A DNA stretch of 5,444 nt from JBDSRX01 sp047445235 (GTDB lineage Bacteria; Patescibacteriota; Dojkabacteria; J137), in the NCBI GenBank assembly GCA_047445235.1, contig JBLGEO010000007.1, forward strand, positions 1 to 5,444, in the 5' to 3' direction. The position numbers and the translations under genes were made by a program. Within the stretch, counting starts at the first letter, position 1, and every line of letters starts with the position of its first letter. Shown here piece by piece: positions 5,051-5,444 of this stretch. A model generated the notes under the pieces. The model was not told where the DNA came from, did no database searches, and saw only the letters and a list, made by a program, of their open reading frames with translations.

Positions 5051-5444
5051 TTAGTTACCTTCACTTAGTTCTTTTATAAATTTATCCCAAAGCACACTTA
5101 ACCATTTTTCTGAGGATTTGTCGTCCTTCTGCGCATTTGATGCAATGAACTTCTGTGCCTTATTTACATCTGTTGGGTCGAATGCTCTTGGATAAAAACC
5201 GTCTCCAAAAGGTAGATCTATCTTTGGTTCAAGAACCGTTTGTTTTGGTGCAATATTTCTTACTGTTAAATCCGGTTGAGCATTGCTTGAGGGAGTTTCT
5301 TTAGGTTTTTCAATTTGCTTCTCTAGTTCGAAGCTCTTCTCAATATTTGTATCAGGCAGATTATTAACAGTCTCTGGTAAAACAGGCATTACTGGCATTG
5401 TCTCTGGCCCAGAACCATTTTGTGATGGGTCAATAAGCTTTGTT
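5051..5444 (-). CDS. Proline-rich protein upstream of the ATPase, N-terminus beyond window
   Basis: The frame ends with TAA at 5053-5051 and stays open to the right edge, giving 131 complete codons including the stop. An ATG at 5398 could be a start, but the 15 codons before it (ending SQNGSGPET) are open and have the same low-complexity character, and no Shine-Dalgarno is seen, so the gene most likely begins outside the window. The visible part starts as a Pro/Glu/Lys/Asn-rich, probably disordered region (PVMPVLPETVNNLPD, EKQIEKPKETPSSN) and ends in a more ordered segment of about 50 residues with FGDGFYPRAFDPTDVNKAQ and EKWLSVLWDKFIKELSEGN, the latter likely a helix. No membrane segment is seen in this part. 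I do not recognise the family. Its three-base spacing to the TraG/VirD4-like ATPase gene suggests a part in the same secretion or DNA-transfer machine. Confidence 0.7.
   Translation of the reverse strand, partial: TKLIDPSQNGSGPETMPVMPVLPETVNNLPDTNIEKSFELEKQIEKPKETPSSNAQPDLTVRNIAPKQTVLEPKIDLPFGDGFYPRAFDPTDVNKAQKFIASNAQKDDKSSEKWLSVLWDKFIKELSEGN
5057..5062 (-). promoter_or_regulatory. Ribosome binding site of the ATPase gene
   Basis: On the minus strand GAAGGT (5062 down to 5057) ends nine bases before the ATG at 5047, with its AAGG core 10 bases away. It overlaps the last codons of the preceding gene, as expected for translationally linked operon genes. It is the only clear Shine-Dalgarno sequence at a gene start in this window and supports the chosen start. 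Confidence 0.6.

Noticed and set aside
5399..5444. Treating the ATG at 5398 as the true start of the proline-rich protein
   Set aside because: The frame stays open to the window edge with the same composition, and no ribosome binding site precedes 5398.

Overview
The window is AT-rich bacterial DNA using the standard code: the long genes have no in-frame TGA, and one gene ends in TGA. It has short intergenic gaps, lysine- and isoleucine-rich small proteins, a membrane-anchored TraG/VirD4-like ATPase, a short FtsB/DivIC-like protein and a tRNA without encoded CCA. Together these suggest a small-genome lineage, most likely a Candidate Phyla Radiation (Patescibacteria) bacterium. This placement is inference from protein style and gene content, because no rRNA or ribosomal protein marker is present.

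Layout: (1) 1-392, minus strand, the N-terminal part of an FtsB/DivIC-like division protein that runs off the left edge. (2) 393-463, a divergent promoter region. (3) 464-1315, plus strand, a Xer-like tyrosine recombinase in which the usual catalytic His of HxxR is Asn. (4) 1322-1375, a decayed copy of part of a tRNA gene. (5) 1389-1462, minus strand, an intact tRNA-Ile with the rare UAU anticodon and a strong extended -10 promoter at 1476-1484. (6) 1516-1956 and 2005-2379, plus strand, two small unrecognised genes, one soluble and one a two-helix membrane protein. They lie in the same reading frame and are separated by only one TGA. (7) 2379-2462, a large imperfect palindrome of a REP-like kind between convergent genes, followed by a non-coding stretch (2463-2578) with a small hairpin and a degenerate 7-base repeat. 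(8) 2579-5047, minus strand, an 822-residue membrane-anchored FtsK/HerA-superfamily ATPase of the TraG/VirD4 type. It is coupled by a 3-base gap to (9) 5051-5444, minus strand, the C-terminal part of a proline-rich protein that enters from the right edge.

The two right-hand genes form an operon and probably belong to a type IV secretion or DNA-transfer locus that continues beyond the window. The rest is a mixture of housekeeping genes (division protein, tRNA) and small lineage-specific genes. The points most worth a second look are the UAU-anticodon tRNA-Ile and its decayed neighbour copy next to a recombinase gene, the altered recombinase active site, the single TGA between two in-frame ORFs, and the asymmetric palindromic repeat.
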